Origin: an uncultured Pseudomonadota bacterium
GTDB taxonomy: Bacteria > Pseudomonadota > Gammaproteobacteria > Burkholderiales > SG8-39
DNA: 53,702 bases
Reading direction: 5' to 3'
Assembly: GCA_903909415.1 (NCBI GenBank)
Contig: CAIVVS010000009.1
Span: 1 to 53,702 of the forward strand
The translations under genes and the position numbers were made by a program. Below are positions 52,304-53,702 of the stretch, piece by piece. Each line of letters starts with the position of its first letter. The first letter of the stretch is position 1. The notes beneath the pieces were generated by a model. That model ran no database searches. It had not been told where the DNA came from and worked only from the letters and a program-made list of their open reading frames with translations.

Positions 52304-53047
52304 TTATTCCTCGATGGAGCGGAGGATCTGCTTGACGATGTCCGGGCTGTAACCACGAGTCAGCAGAAAGCGTGCCTGCTTGCCGCGCTCGCTGGCATTG
52401 GCGGGCAGCGTGCCGAACTTGCGCGTCCACACGGCGCGGGCGCGCTCCAGTTCGCCCTCCTTCGACGCATCCACGGTACTGCGCACGATGTCGTCGGACA
52501 GGCCCCTGCCGCGCAGTTCCGCCTGCAGGCGCCGCGAGCCGTAGCGCTGGCCCAGGGTGTGGGCACGCGCGTCGGCGAAGCGCTGGTCGGACAGGTGCTT
52601 GCGCTGCTCCAGCTCGTCGAGCAGGTCGTCCAGCACCTGCTTGCTCTCGGCATGGGGTTCGAGCTTGCGCGCCAGCTCCGCGCGACTGTGCTCACGGCGC
52701 GACAGGTAACCCAGCGCGCGCATCTTCAGGCTGGGGCCGGGGCGCTTGGGCTTGTCCGGCTCGTCGCCCGGGGCGGCGCGCCTGGCATAGCGCTCGCTGC
52801 TGCGGCTGTACTCGGCAGGGGCCTGCGGTTGCGCAGCGGCTAGCGCCGCGTCCCCACCGGATGCGAGGGCATCGTCCGGCTCGGCACCGGCCATGAAATG
52901 GTCAACCTCGTCCTGCGCCGGTTTGGCCCGCGCCGACTGGCCCTGCGCGCCCCAGCCTGCCTTGCGGGCCGCGCCCGGGGTGGCACCCGCGCGAGCGGGC
53001 TTGGCGCGGCGGCCGCGACCGAAGCTGCTGCCGCCTCCGCCGAACAT
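52304..53047 (-). CDS. recX: Regulatory protein RecX
   Basis: A 247-residue protein. The RecX domain occupies about residues 105-247 as three-helix repeats: [60 protein letters not shown] and [16 protein letters not shown]. It binds RecA filaments and limits their activity. The first 105 residues are a low-complexity Gly/Ala/Arg- and acidic-rich extension not found in short RecX proteins. It follows recA by 28 bp, the usual order in betaproteobacteria. Confidence 0.93.
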   Translation of the reverse strand: MFGGGGSSFGRGRRAKPARAGATPGAARKAGWGAQGQSARAKPAQDEVDHFMAGAEPDDALASGGDAALAAAQPQAPAEYSRSSERYARRAAPGDEPDKPKRPGPSLKMRALGYLSRREHSRAELARKLEPHAESKQVLDDLLDELEQRKHLSDQRFADARAHTLGQRYGSRRLQAELRGRGLSDDIVRSTVDASKEGELERARAVWTRKFGTLPANASERGKQARFLLTRGYSPDIVKQILRSIEE

Positions 53048-53075
53048 GCCGCGCGGTTCCGCCCGGGGTCCCCGG

Positions 53076-53702
<627 letters not shown>

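Overview
The window is a 53.7 kb piece of a high-GC (roughly two-thirds G+C) betaproteobacterial chromosome, most likely from the Burkholderiales. The reasons are the recA-recX pair at the right edge, several periplasmic Bug/TctC-type receptors scattered as orphans, a tripartite tricarboxylate transporter, and a TAXI-TRAP system with a fused 12TM permease. I see no rRNA, tRNA, insertion sequence, CRISPR array or prophage. Coding density is very high and most genes lie in long co-directional runs with ATGA or GTGA stop/start overlaps.

Layout. (1) 1-8978, minus strand: a nine-gene operon led by an ArsS-type radical SAM protein. It continues with a PhnD-like binding protein, a PhnE-like permease, a degenerate metallophosphoesterase-like protein, a TVP38-flavoprotein disulfide reductase fusion, a DUF547 protein, two rSAM/selenodomain-associated transferases and the start of a SelD-associated oxidoreductase. 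This is an arsenosugar/selenium-linked locus; the ABC transporter has no ATPase here. (2) 9090-10297: ECF sigma factor with a DUF1109/NrsF-type membrane anti-sigma. (3) 10556-12954: two orphan Bug receptors and a YciI-like protein. (4) 12994-14333: DUF3047 lipoprotein and an AhpD-like protein. (5) 14494-16440: PduO-type cobalamin adenosyltransferase, a second ECF sigma factor and an RskA-type anti-sigma.

(6) 16462-28825, minus strand: a 13-gene catabolic operon, divergent from a GntR/FCD regulator (29069-29737). Two near-identical operator half-palindromes lie in the shared promoter region. The first genes encode a cyclic-imidase/allantoinase-like deacetylase-fold enzyme, an isochorismatase-fold (half-amide) hydrolase and a maleate-isomerase-fold protein. 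Further down are a flavin monooxygenase, a Bug receptor, a TauD-type dioxygenase, a VOC protein, two SDRs, a TAXI-TRAP transporter, a second maleate-isomerase-like protein and an alpha/beta hydrolase. (7) 29850-34011: tctBA, an enamidase-like amidohydrolase and a cyclic-nucleotide-binding protein. The enamidase resemblance, together with (6), suggests catabolism of an N-heterocycle or cyclic imide towards maleate/fumarate; this is inference.

(8) 34157-38802: a UbiA-type polyprenyl transferase, an ArnT-like glycosyltransferase, a TauE/SafE permease and a DAHP synthase. The DAHP synthase is preceded by an intact Phe/Tyr transcription attenuator: leader peptide, antiterminator segment, perfect terminator hairpin and T-run. 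(9) 38987-46839: AAA ATPase, ModA-like binding protein, metallo-beta-lactamase-fold protein, a small secreted protein, alaS and a response regulator-nucleotide cyclase. (10) 47035-50035: a CNT nucleoside transporter diverging from a glutaconate-CoA-transferase-like pair. (11) 50075-53702: VIT1/CCC1-type transporter, GNAT acetyltransferase, recX and the 3' end of recA.

The strongest non-routine observations are the Phe/Tyr attenuator, the GntR-controlled N-heterocycle/imide island with altered active sites in two enzymes, the ArsS operon with an incomplete ABC transporter, a candidate autoregulatory ECF promoter and in-frame tandem repeats in intergenic spacers.
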